Positions 55,510 to 64,000 of a stretch of DNA of 64,000 nucleotides are shown here, in pieces. Below the pieces are notes generated by a model that was not told the origin of the DNA, did no database searches, and saw only the letters and a list, made by a program, of their open reading frames with translations. Every line of letters starts with the position of its first letter. The stretch's first letter is position 1. The stretch covers positions 171,492,001 to 171,556,000 of the forward strand of contig JBITNC010000001.1 of assembly GCA_050084985.1 (NCBI GenBank), in the 5' to 3' direction. The position numbers and the translations under genes were made by a program. This stretch comes from Nageia nagi. Taxonomy: Eukaryota; Pinophyta.

Positions 55510-55934
55510 TCCAATCAGCAAACTCAATATAGATCTTCTCTATTTATCCTATTGTAAATTTGCATGATCGTAATTGTTAGAAATTCCAATTAATATATTT
55601 TCTTTCCATTTACATAAATAACTTGTAAATATTTTTATACATTGTTTTTTATATTGTTTACAATAGCCAAAATTGTACTAATAGGAATAAAGGCTATCAA
55701 TCTACATTTTCAAAAACTGGAAAAAGGAATTGTCAACCACAAAATTGATTTCCAAAAATTATCAATTATATTTTAATCATGTTACAAGGGACAGTAGTTG
55801 AAATCTAGTGCATTCTAGATGAAATTCAAATGAAACCTTTTATATGATATTAGTCTCAATCTAATAACAACATCCAACTTAATAATATGGAATGCTGAGT
55901 CTAGAAAACTTAAATGAGCATATTCAGAGCCAAC

Positions 55935-56087
55935 CTTGCAGAACCATCATTGACATTTGAGATTGAAGCTTTATCAATATCACTGAATCCTATGTCAGTC
56001 TTCAATGCTTCTGAAATTCCACTCGTGATATTTACTGGCACAAGAAGTGCAAAAGCAAGGATCATCAAAGGGACAAAAATTTTCAGG
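55935..56087 (-). CDS. CSC1-like: CSC1/OSCA-like channel, 153-nt exon (N-terminal TM helix)
   Basis: One base completing a Gly codon, then 50 codons, then AG of a split Arg codon: LKIFVPLMILAFALLVPVN is a transmembrane helix with the family signature GLKIF.P....A...LVPVN, followed by a loop and SDIDKASISNVNDGSA. Known members read SDIDKLSISNIPEGS..RFWAH, and RFWAH is precisely the start of the exon at 41973. The acceptor TGTATTTCAG is strong; the donor GTTGGC is weak and precedes the 14.0-kb intron. The upstream exon with the start codon and the YLRIY-type segment is not in the visible 7.9 kb. Confidence 0.96.
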
Positions 56088-57164
56088 CTGAAATACACAG
56101 AAATTAGAGTATCAGGTTCTGTTCTCCCACTTGACAATGTAAAGGAAAATGCATCAAATATGTGTGAATGTATATATGATATCCAGAAATGTAGGAAATG
56201 AATATGAATACTGGCTAGAACCTTAACACTTACTAAGGAATAGATACAACTCTTTAAGATCTAAAATCCCAGTACAACCTCTGAAATCTTTTGGACTTTA
56301 GAAAAATGGAATTTATTCATCAGATGCATAAAGTCACACATTACTAGCTTCTACATATAAACCAATTAAAATCGAGTATTACATGTTGATGCAATTAATT
56401 TTCCACATCTTATAAGTCACAAGAATTGAATCAGCTATGGTGCAGTATATAGGTACTATCAGACATTTGCTTCTATGTTTGCCTCACATGTGATGTTTTC
56501 ATTTACCCTCTGAGTCAGGTACCATTATTGTGATCTCTGCTCATGCATCTATTCAACATCCCCTCCAACATTTATACCCTGTAATCTCCTAAAGCTAGTT
56601 GACTTACTTTGTAAGTTTACTGGCCAAACTCATTGGAAAATTTTGTAATCCGCCTGTCTATCTTCCTAATAAGGTCTTTGATATGTTGGCATTCACTGTG
56701 TGATTCAAAATGAAGATATTTGAATTGAAAGAATATGCTATGCACACTGGATCTTGGAAAGAAGTCCCAAAATTACTAGTAGTAGGAACGGAATGGAAAA
56801 GTTGTAAACCATCATCACATTGTTGCCTCATATCAGCACACTCTTCACTTTCATGGTGATGGCATCACGTTGTTCGTCAAGCACCACTATTTATTTATGA
56901 ATGCCCCTTAATTCTTACACAAGAGGCTTTATTCTATTTTATATGATCTGATGCATATCTTCATTGCATCCTAGTCCATAATTGAATCTGAGATTTCCTT
57001 ATTGAATTAATTACCCCAAATGAGAATACCTGAACCAGTATTGTGCCAAGAAGAAAGTAGAGTGATTATCAGAGGCTGATGGTTCTCATAAATGCATGAG
57101 AGGCACCAGGAAGAGAGAATTGGATACATCAAGAGGAAATTTATAAGGATGTTGTGGACAATTA
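56088..57164 (-). other. Upstream intron DNA, no gene recognised
   Basis: I looked on the minus strand for the expected first exon (start codon, first helix, LRIY block) and did not find it between 56088 and 64000. This intron is therefore at least 7.9 kb. Short helical frames near 56640-56990 are interrupted and unassigned. Confidence 0.6.
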
Positions 57165-57350
57165 AATTGCATTTTAATTATCTAAAAATGATTTTATTAA
57201 CGAGATTTACTTTATTTGAGCAAAATGTCATTTTGGACCCACCTTGGGTAAATCAAGGTTAATTTAAGTAAATTTCCCCAAATTAGCATTATCTTCTATA
57301 CACATTGTTCTAAGAGGATACACCTAGTGGAACTCAAAATCCAATTTGTG
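57165..57350 (-). repeat. Dispersed ~190-bp repeat, copy 2 (inverted)
   Basis: Reverse-orientation partner of 40445-40640. Shared blocks include ATCTAAAAATGAT, AGATTTACTTTATTT, GGACCCACCTTGGGTAA and TTAGCATTATCTT. Confidence 0.65.
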
Positions 57351-57984
57351 AATGTTTCATAAAGCGCTCCCAATTGCCCATTTCAAAGAGTGGTGCAAAC
57401 TTACAAATTATCATTAACAAAGATCAAGCAAGAAAACACAGTATCATCTTCTATCATCGCAATTGAATCACAAAAATATCCCAAGAAGCTGAAGCATGCC
57501 TGCTGAAAGAAATGTACCCTGAAATGGGCATCCAATGCAAAATGCCCAATGTTTCAACACCCAAGCCTAGGCTGCCCAACTTTCTAGTACCTTACAATGG
57601 GAACACTCTAGCCCAAATCCCTCATGCTTGAACAAGGTTGTTTCATAATGTCCATGCATATGTTCTATCATCATGTTGTCAGAATCATCATTTTCAATAT
57701 GATTGCTTAAAAATTATATTCAAGTTTATCATCTTCAGAATTATCTAGATCTATCATTTGGCAACTAGATTTCATCCTCTAAAGACCACAAGTTGTTTGC
57801 CACCTAACCTCCAATCCTCCACCTTTTAAATGAGTTTTATGATTCTCCAAAACAAATCATTTTTAACTATTTCTCAATATTGCATATCAAATAAGACAAC
57901 ATTCTATATCAATTGAATCACAACAATATAAGAAAATACAATATCATCTTCTATTGCTATCAAGCAACATAGAATCCTTGCAAG
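57350..57984. other. Unassigned intronic sequence
   Basis: AT-rich, with short words (ATATCATCTTCTAT, TCAATTGAATCACAA) occurring twice, suggesting a small duplicated element. No gene seen. Confidence 0.4.
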
Positions 57985-58850
57985 GGTATATATTTTGAAT
58001 CTGCTTCACCACCACCTCTGAATATTCGATCACTTGCAGGTGCTTGACGCCTTTTTTGAGAGCCATATTTAGTCCGAGGACCAAAGCTTCGTATTCAGCT
58101 GAATTGCATGTGCATGGAAATTGAAGCCAACATGAGGCCTCATACCTCTTTCCTTTTGGATTATGAAGCTTGACACTAGCTCCGCGTCCAAACTTGGACT
58201 TAGAGCCATCGAACTTAAGGACCTAGAATTGGTCTTCTTCAACAGGGTCAAATCCTTCAACAAGTGGAATATCCTTCATTAATCGAGATAGGGGAAGGAA
58301 TTGAATCACTTTAATTACCCAGGCCTCCTCTCAGCAACTGATGACATCTCTTCATGTTCTCTGAAATATCAATGACTTGTCTTATTCTCAGGTTCTTGGT
58401 TTTTGGGTAGCAAGTACCCAACTCTCTCAAGCTTGGCCAACTGGTCTTCAGCTTCTTTCTTCATCCAGTCAAACATTTCATCTTGAGGCCCTTGACTTAG
58501 AGCTTCTTGCTTAGTGACTTTTCTCAAACTGTCTGAGCTTCGATTTTTGCTCAAATGATTAATTACAAAGAAGGCTTCTGATATTCATCAATCCTTTTTT
58601 CAATGCCACCTTTGTCTTCAATATTGATGTCCGTGTATACACCCAACTCTTGTGCAAAATGAACCTCGTTTGCATTATTGTACTCCATGATCATTTCTTT
58701 GAGGCAGGGCTCATTGTATACTCTAATTTGATTTGGTTGCCCTTTCCAAGGAAGCCACATATGGGAGAAATCAATAGAGATGTAACCATTCAAGTCCTTG
58801 GACCAATCTTTGCTCAACAAAATCCCATATGAGTCTAGAATATCCACCAC
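57985..58850 (-). pseudogene. Ty3/Gypsy pol relic: protease end and RNase H
   Basis: The minus strand at 58850-58563 reads DSYGILLSKDWS, then SHMWLPWKGQPNQIRV, the C-terminal end of a plant gypsy retropepsin and its linker. After a short charged stretch (58554-58369), 58279-57985 encodes an RNase H: KFDGSKSKFGRGASVKL, SAEYEALVLGLNMALKKGV, then IEYSEVVVKQ. In active enzymes the last block is G-D-S-x-L-V; here the catalytic Asp position is Tyr. Reverse transcriptase, which should separate protease and RNase H, is missing, so about 1.5-2 kb is deleted. Frameshifts separate the pieces. Confidence 0.8.
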
Positions 58851-58913
58851 TTGAATGTTGGTGTATTGTTGAATCTAGAGCTTAGAAGCTATCTAAATAT
58901 GCATGTTGGGTAG

Positions 58914-60144
58914 TGTTGGGATGCTTTTCTTTCCCATGCGGGACACTGAATATCGCGGGCAGAACTTAGAAGATCCCAAGCAACATAGTTGGGAATGCGT
59001 TACCAATTCCCACGGTTGAAAAAGATCGTCTACCTCCAAGGCTCTTGTTGAAACATCCTGCCCAACGACCCCAACTTCGTGACGTTGTAAGGTTTGTTCG
59101 CCAGGTATGTTTTTTGAATAGGGATAGATATAGAAAGAAAGTGCAGTATCCCTCTTTGGAATTAGCTTCAATGGAATGGAATGGGAGGTATGTAGTTTGT
59201 TAACTAAGGATGTTTTATTCTTTGATGTATAGAGTGTGTTCGAAGCTTTAGTGTGTGTACGTAATGATCATATTTGGTATTTGAAAGCATAAAAAAAGAA
59301 TAAAGGCAATACTGTAAAAGGTGAAGGACAACACCTTGGAGAAAGAAATGGATACTTGGTCGGATTATGAGTTCGAGGTTCACTGATGGAAAGTGTCTAT
59401 GAGTTGATCTCTTCCGAAATGATTAAGGACTCTTCATCCAATTCATCCAACCTTGCAAGCAAACAACTTAACATTTGAATTGCTTCAAAGAGGAGCAAGG
59501 AGGAACGTCAAATGGATGGTGATGGAAAATCTTAAAATGAAAGGATCATGGTTTTGGATGAAGGACCCAACAAGATGTCATGAAAGTAGAAATCTGACAT
59601 AGAATACCCAATCAAATTGCATGTTAAGGATCAAGCAACAAGCATAGGTAGACTTCAAGTGCTTTTTAAAGTTTTTTAGAGATAACTTCCCTAAAGCTCA
59701 TGAGCTTTCAAAGGAATAAAATGAAAGTACACAAATCCACTATGAGTGCCCTTAAAGAATCAATCAATAACACCAATATGAAAAGTTTCAAACTCAAGTC
59801 TTTGCTTTAACCACTTTGTATTAATTTGAAAAAAAGTTATGCAAGGATACATCAATTTGGTACTCTCTTACAAAAGTTCTCTCTTCAAGCTTGAAGTGTT
59901 TTGCTTCAGAATGAAGTCCTTACAAAAATGAGACCCTTGGTCTATTATTTATAGAGTTTGGAAACCCTAAAAGTGACTTTTGAAACCTTAGAAATGAGTT
60001 TCAAAACCCTAACCCTAATTATGAAATTAAAAGCTAATTACAAGCTAAATAAAAATGCTAAATAGAGATTACAATTGAACTTAGTGGAAATCCACTAAGT
60101 TGACCAAATATTTGGTTTACATATCAAAAACATGTCGAAATAGA
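58914..60144 (-). mobile_element. L2-type LTR-like block (copy D)
   Basis: The minus-strand block runs from TCTATTTCGACATG (60144) to AAAGCATCCCAACA (58914), 1,231 bp. It is co-linear with 43764-42545 and, inverted, with the block ending 17590, from TACCTCCAAGGCTCTTGTTGAAAC through GGTATGTTTT and TTCTTTGATGTATAGAGTGTG. TATAAATA (59946-59953) is present. A purine tract AGAAAGGGG directly precedes it and overlaps the stop codon of ORF D. Confidence 0.8.
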
Positions 60145-60151
60145 CCCCTTT

Positions 60152-60535
60152 CTATTCTGGCGATTGTGGGAAGATGACTTGCACATTTGTAGCGAATTTG
60201 GCTTGAAAATCATCTCCCATGAACACTTCTACGTTCCTGATGGCACCGTGGATTGTCTGAAGGGCTCCTTCATTTGATAGCAAGTGCTCCGGGATGGCCT
60301 TATTGGTTTTGACCATTTCCTTAAACCAATCAGCCAATCTCATTCCGCTTGTCATTTGTTTTCCTGTTTTCAGGCTATGTGGATCCTCAGAACATATCTG
60401 TTCTATGATAGTGGCATCAATCATTGTCATCACTATCATATACTCAATGTTGTCATTCTCCTCAAACAAGGGTACCTGGAATTCGTATTTCCTTGTCTGT
60501 TCATTAATGATGGCTTTGAGTTGAGTTTTGAACGA
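60152..60535 (-). pseudogene. Element ORF family, copy D (C-terminal remnant)
   Basis: An open minus-strand frame reads EFQVPLFEENDNIEYMIVMTMIDATI, then LKTGKQMTSGMRLADWFKEM, then VFMGDDFQAKFATNVQV, and stops with TAG. It aligns with the last 130 residues of copy A (LKSGKQLKYGSNMAIWCSEM, FMGMDFKATITSHV) and with copy C (FQIPLFEEDGRINEYMMVMT). All upstream coding sequence is gone: the L1 block begins about 40 bp above. This is the least damaged copy of the C-terminal domain. Confidence 0.75.
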
Positions 60536-60572
60536 CTAACGCCACTGTGCCCCCATCTAAGAGAACAATAAG

Positions 60573-63500
60573 AGTTAGAAGAGTCCTGGAAAGCTTATGG
60601 CACTTTCTAAGCAAGAAAAGAGGGAGTTTTGAAAAATTTGGATTTTTTGGGCGTTTGTCACTCTAAGTGTGCCATCATCAAAAAGTGTCCTAATTTGCAA
60701 TTTTCATGGCCTTCTAAGCAAGTTTGAGATGACACAAAGGTAACTAGCTCAAAGGGGAATGCCTTGGCAAAAAATTGGGATGTTTGGAGAAATTTCAATT
60801 TTTTCATTAAAAAGTTGACTTTTTCAACAGGAAAAAGTGGTGAAATTTGGCAAAATTGGCAAATGGTGTCGGAATCAAATTCTGACACCTTAGATGGATG
60901 GGGAATGAATGGGGAAGGTGTTTCAGACTTTGAAACGGCCAAAATGGACTTCAGAAACAATTTTTGGAATTTTATGAAAAATTATGGATTTTTTTGAATT
61001 TTTTTCAAGAAATGAGGATTTTGAGCACTTAGATCTTGGATCTTAAGAATTTTGTGTTTTTTAGCTGAAAATAAAAGTTGATCACATGGATAAAGGGTAT
61101 CCAAAAAGGTGATCAAACTTGAAATCTGAAAAAAGAAATTTTCAAGTGTTTGAGGGTTTGAAAAATGGGTTTTTGTGACAAAATCCTCAAAACTTGGAAA
61201 AAATGGAGTTCAAGTGGATGGAGGATGATTGGATTTCGAATTTTAATGGAGTTTGGGTGAATGCCAAGATGCTAAGTATTTGAAAAATCCTCCATGGCTG
61301 GAAAAATGGCTTCTTTTCTCACTTGGCTCTCAAATTCTCAAAAATTTGGGAAGCATAAGGGTGCAAAAATGAGAGGTGAGCAAAATGGAGGGGGTATGGT
61401 CATATTTATAGACTCAAGGGGGTCAAAAGTGCCACTTGTCACTTCCATATCAACCCTAAGTGAAAAAATTGCAATTTAGACCATTCCCTCTCATGCCCAA
61501 TGTTGAAAAAGGGAGGAAAAAGGGGAAATAACCCAAAATCTGCGCCTAAGTGTGGAAGGGGCAGTTTTGGAGCAACATGGGGGGGTCTTGGAAGCAAAGA
61601 TGATGGCCTTGGAATGCACTACAACCTCCATGCTTCAGATTTGGATTTCAAATTTTGAGATTTTTGAAGAGAAATCCAAATTTTTTGAGTTTTCTCAGCC
61701 CTTAGATCCTTTTTGAATGCAAAAAGGTGGTTTTTAGGAGTTTGTGTGAGCCAAATTGCACAAATGATACATCAAAATGGTGTAGAATCACACCATCTAC
61801 ATCATAGAAGTGAAAAATTGCAATTTTGGGCACTTTTAGGGACCAAGGAGGCTAGGCACAGGTTTTAGGATGTTTAGGCAAGTTTTGAAAATTTTGAAAA
61901 TGGGGGATAACTTACAAAACCAACGACTACCATTTAGGGGGGCAAAAATTAGTTTTTGAGCAAATTTGCAAGAGGCAAAGATGCTTGCATTTGGATTTTG
62001 AACCCTACCTTTCTTTCCAATTTTGTTTTTGGGATTTTTTAAATTTTTGAAAAATTTTGGAGCTCTCTCATTGGCTGATCCAAATTTTGGGATTTTGATG
62101 GAGTAGATCAACTTTTTTTCAAAAACTTGAAACATGAAAGAGATGCAAAATTGGATTTCCCATACTCCTAGAATCAAAAATTTTGATTTTTGAGCAAAAA
62201 TGAGGGCTTGCAAGCTAGGTGCAGGTTTTAGGGGCTTTGGCATGTTTTTTGGAAATTTAGAAAATGGGGGAAACAAGCCAAAACCGCCTCCTAGCTTTTT
62301 GAGGTGGTAAACTTGATTTTTTTGCAACATTGCAAGAGGCAATTTTGATCTCCTTTGAATTTTGCACCCTACCTCACTTTCCTTTTTTGATTTGACAAAT
62401 TTTGGAAAATTTTGAGAAAATTTGGAGCCCTCTCATTGGTCAATCGAAATTTGATCATTTGAGGAGGTAGATTTCATTTTTTTAGGAAAGTCAAATCATC
62501 AAACTTGTGTGGAATCCCATCCTACACCCCATCAAGGTCAAAATTTAAAAAAAATTTCAAATTTGGGGCTCAAGAAGGGTAGGCGCAGGTTTTGAGGCAT
62601 TTAGGCCATTTTCCAAATTTTGGAATTTGAGGGAAACAAGGCAAAACCAGCGCCTAGCTTTTGAAGGGTCAAAATTTGCCCAATTTCGAAAATTCCAAGA
62701 GGAAAGGTGCCTAATTTTTTATTTGCCACCCTACCTCACTCTCAAATTTTCATTTTGACACTTTTGGAATTTTGGAAGACTTGGAGCATTCTCATTGGCT
62801 GTCCTTTTGCTCATTTCCCTGTTTTTCTCACTTTTGGTGTAGCAAAACTCGTCGAAATTGCGAACTTGAAAGACCAATTTGATGTAGAATCGCAATCCCC
62901 ATGCTCCTGAGCTCAAAAATTGCCATTTCGGATCAACCTAGGCCTCTCAAAAGGTAGGCATAGGTTTTGAGGAGAATGAGCTATTTTTTGAAATTTGACG
63001 AAGAGAAAACTTGGAAAACTCCCCCCTAACTTTTTGGGGGTCAAAAGTTGAGTTTTTTCGAAATTTCCAAGAGTAGAGTGGCCTTAATTTGTCATTTCAC
63101 ACCACACCTCTCTCTCGGATTTTTATTTCAAGCACTTTGGAACAAACTCATTTTTCGGGCTCAAACCGAAGGTTTTTCGAAGGCCGAAATGCTCATTTCT
63201 TGATCCTGGCCCACAAGGATGCTCAAACTTGTTTCCCTCATTCATCTCGGGCTATACTGTACATTCCCGACCTTCTCCGTCTTTTACAGGCCCAAATTGT
63301 GCATTTCCAGCCATTTTCGGCAATTCTGAGCTCTAAGTATGAATTTCGACCATTTTTGGTTTTTTCGGACATTTCTAAGCTTGAACGGTGAAAAAACGAT
63401 CATTTCTGGCATTTCCAGTATTTCGAGCTCAAATTCTAAATTTCCAACCTTTTTGAACTCAAGATATGCAAAAATGCTCATTTCTGGCCTTTCTGAGCAT

Positions 63501-64000
63501 TTTCGAGCACTTTGAGCTCAAACTTGCATTTTTGGTCATGTTTGAGCTTTCTGAGTTCAAATCGTGCAAAAACGCACATTTTCAACATAATGACCACTTT
63601 CGGGCTCAAAATTGACCAAAACACGATTTTCCATGCTATTGACCATTTTCTGGCTCTCCAAGCTCAAAATTGACAAAAACACACTTATTGGTTGTAGATG
63701 CCCTTTCTGGGCTCAATTTGTGCAAAAACACGCATTTTCGTCATCTTAACTGTATTTATTGCTTTCGGGCTCAAACTCGATGAAAAACGCACCTTTTGTC
63801 GTCTTGGCACCTTTGTTGCTCAAACTTGCCAACATGACACCTTTTCCGCCTTGGAGGTCATTCACTCAAAACTCCACTGTCTGGTTGTTGTTGCAATCCA
63901 CAACTCCATCCTCTGAGACACTGCTCGAGACCGAGCCCTAACTTGGCCACTGGCTGAGTTGAACTGTTTCCATGACTATGGGGCATGCTTATCTGCTACT
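60573..64000 (-). mobile_element. L1-type LTR-like block (copy f), continues past the window
   Basis: The low end near 60573 (CTTCTAAC..., minus) and the next 300 bp are co-linear with block d (GCACTTT...GGAGTTTTG, GATGACACAAAGGTAACTAGCTCAAAGGGG). TATAAATA lies at 61403-61410. A tandem repeat of about 365 bp fills 61.9-63.1 kb. From 63.1 kb to the edge GGGCTCAAA/GAGCTCAAA words recur every 25-70 bp. The palindromic start has not been reached by 64000. Open frames here are not genes. Confidence 0.7.
61840..63110 (-). repeat. About 365-bp tandem repeat in L1 block f
   Basis: The AAGAGG-type anchor followed by the (C/A)CC(C/A)(T/A)ACCT region occurs at about 61969, 62334, 62697 and 63069 (intervals 365, 363, 372). 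Each unit has GTAGGCGCAGGTTTT (or GCTAGGCACAGGTTTT), CTCTCATTGGCTG and TAGAATC(A/C)CA. Same layout as in block d. Confidence 0.85.

Noticed and set aside
57000-57110. Possible missing first exon of the channel gene
   Set aside because: Both candidate frames stop within 15 codons and lack the expected hydrophobic and LRIY-type sequence.
61836-62342. 168-codon minus-strand frame
   Set aside because: It is produced by the 365-bp tandem repeat in L1 block f; Phe/Lys/Pro-rich and without domain features.

Overview
This is nuclear plant DNA, most likely from a conifer or another large-genome gymnosperm. The reasons are one conserved plant gene with very long introns, and decayed LTR retrotransposons filling nearly everything else. 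There is no bacterial-style operon and I see no tRNA or rRNA gene. The species assignment is an inference.

The only clearly intact gene is on the minus strand. Six exons of a CSC1/OSCA-type (DUF221, TMEM63-like) hyperosmolality-gated cation channel lie at 56087-55935, 41973-41838, 36519-36418, 4892-4773, 4540-4460 and 1657-1317. Each joins the next in the correct codon phase with GT-AG borders and no stop codon. Together they give 933 coding nt (311 codons) spread over 54.8 kb. They run from a transmembrane segment near the N terminus, through the whole cytosolic PHM7_cyt-type region, to the first helix of the 7-TM core. Exon 1 and the C-terminal exons are outside the window or were not found. 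Introns are >7.9, 14.0, 5.3, 31.5, 0.23 and 2.8 kb, followed by one that runs off the left edge.

The introns are layered repeats. (1) N-type LTRs (TGTAACATTCCC...GGAATATTACA) are at 5.6-7.0, 7.8-8.8 (inverted) and 37.3-38.6 kb. (2) L1-type LTR-like blocks start with the palindrome TGTTGTGCCCGCACAACA, and several carry internal tandem repeats near 94, 185 or 360 bp. They are at 8.8, 10.7, 24.4-26.3, 38.6-39.2, 47.8-50.8, 52.8 and 60.6-64 kb. (3) L2-type LTR-like blocks end in CCCAACA. (4) Four diverged copies (A-D) of an unrecognised long element ORF family sit between L1 and L2 blocks. (5) An 8.8-kb gag-only Ty3/Gypsy element at 26.4-35.2 kb has two LTRs and an antisense plant-mobile-domain (PMD) gene inside it. 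(6) A gypsy fragment at 22.2-23.8 kb has its retropepsin frame running into an exact 30-bp, decapeptide-coding tandem repeat and then a polypurine tract and LTR. (7) Gypsy protease/RNase H relics lie at 58.0-58.9 kb.

All element genes carry in-frame stops, mostly TAG, while the channel exons are clean. The simplest reading is one functional host gene whose introns grew by old transposon insertion. The most unusual material is the phased decapeptide repeat, the PMD-carrying gag-only element, the A-D ORF family, and the repeated short dyad motifs that mark each element family.
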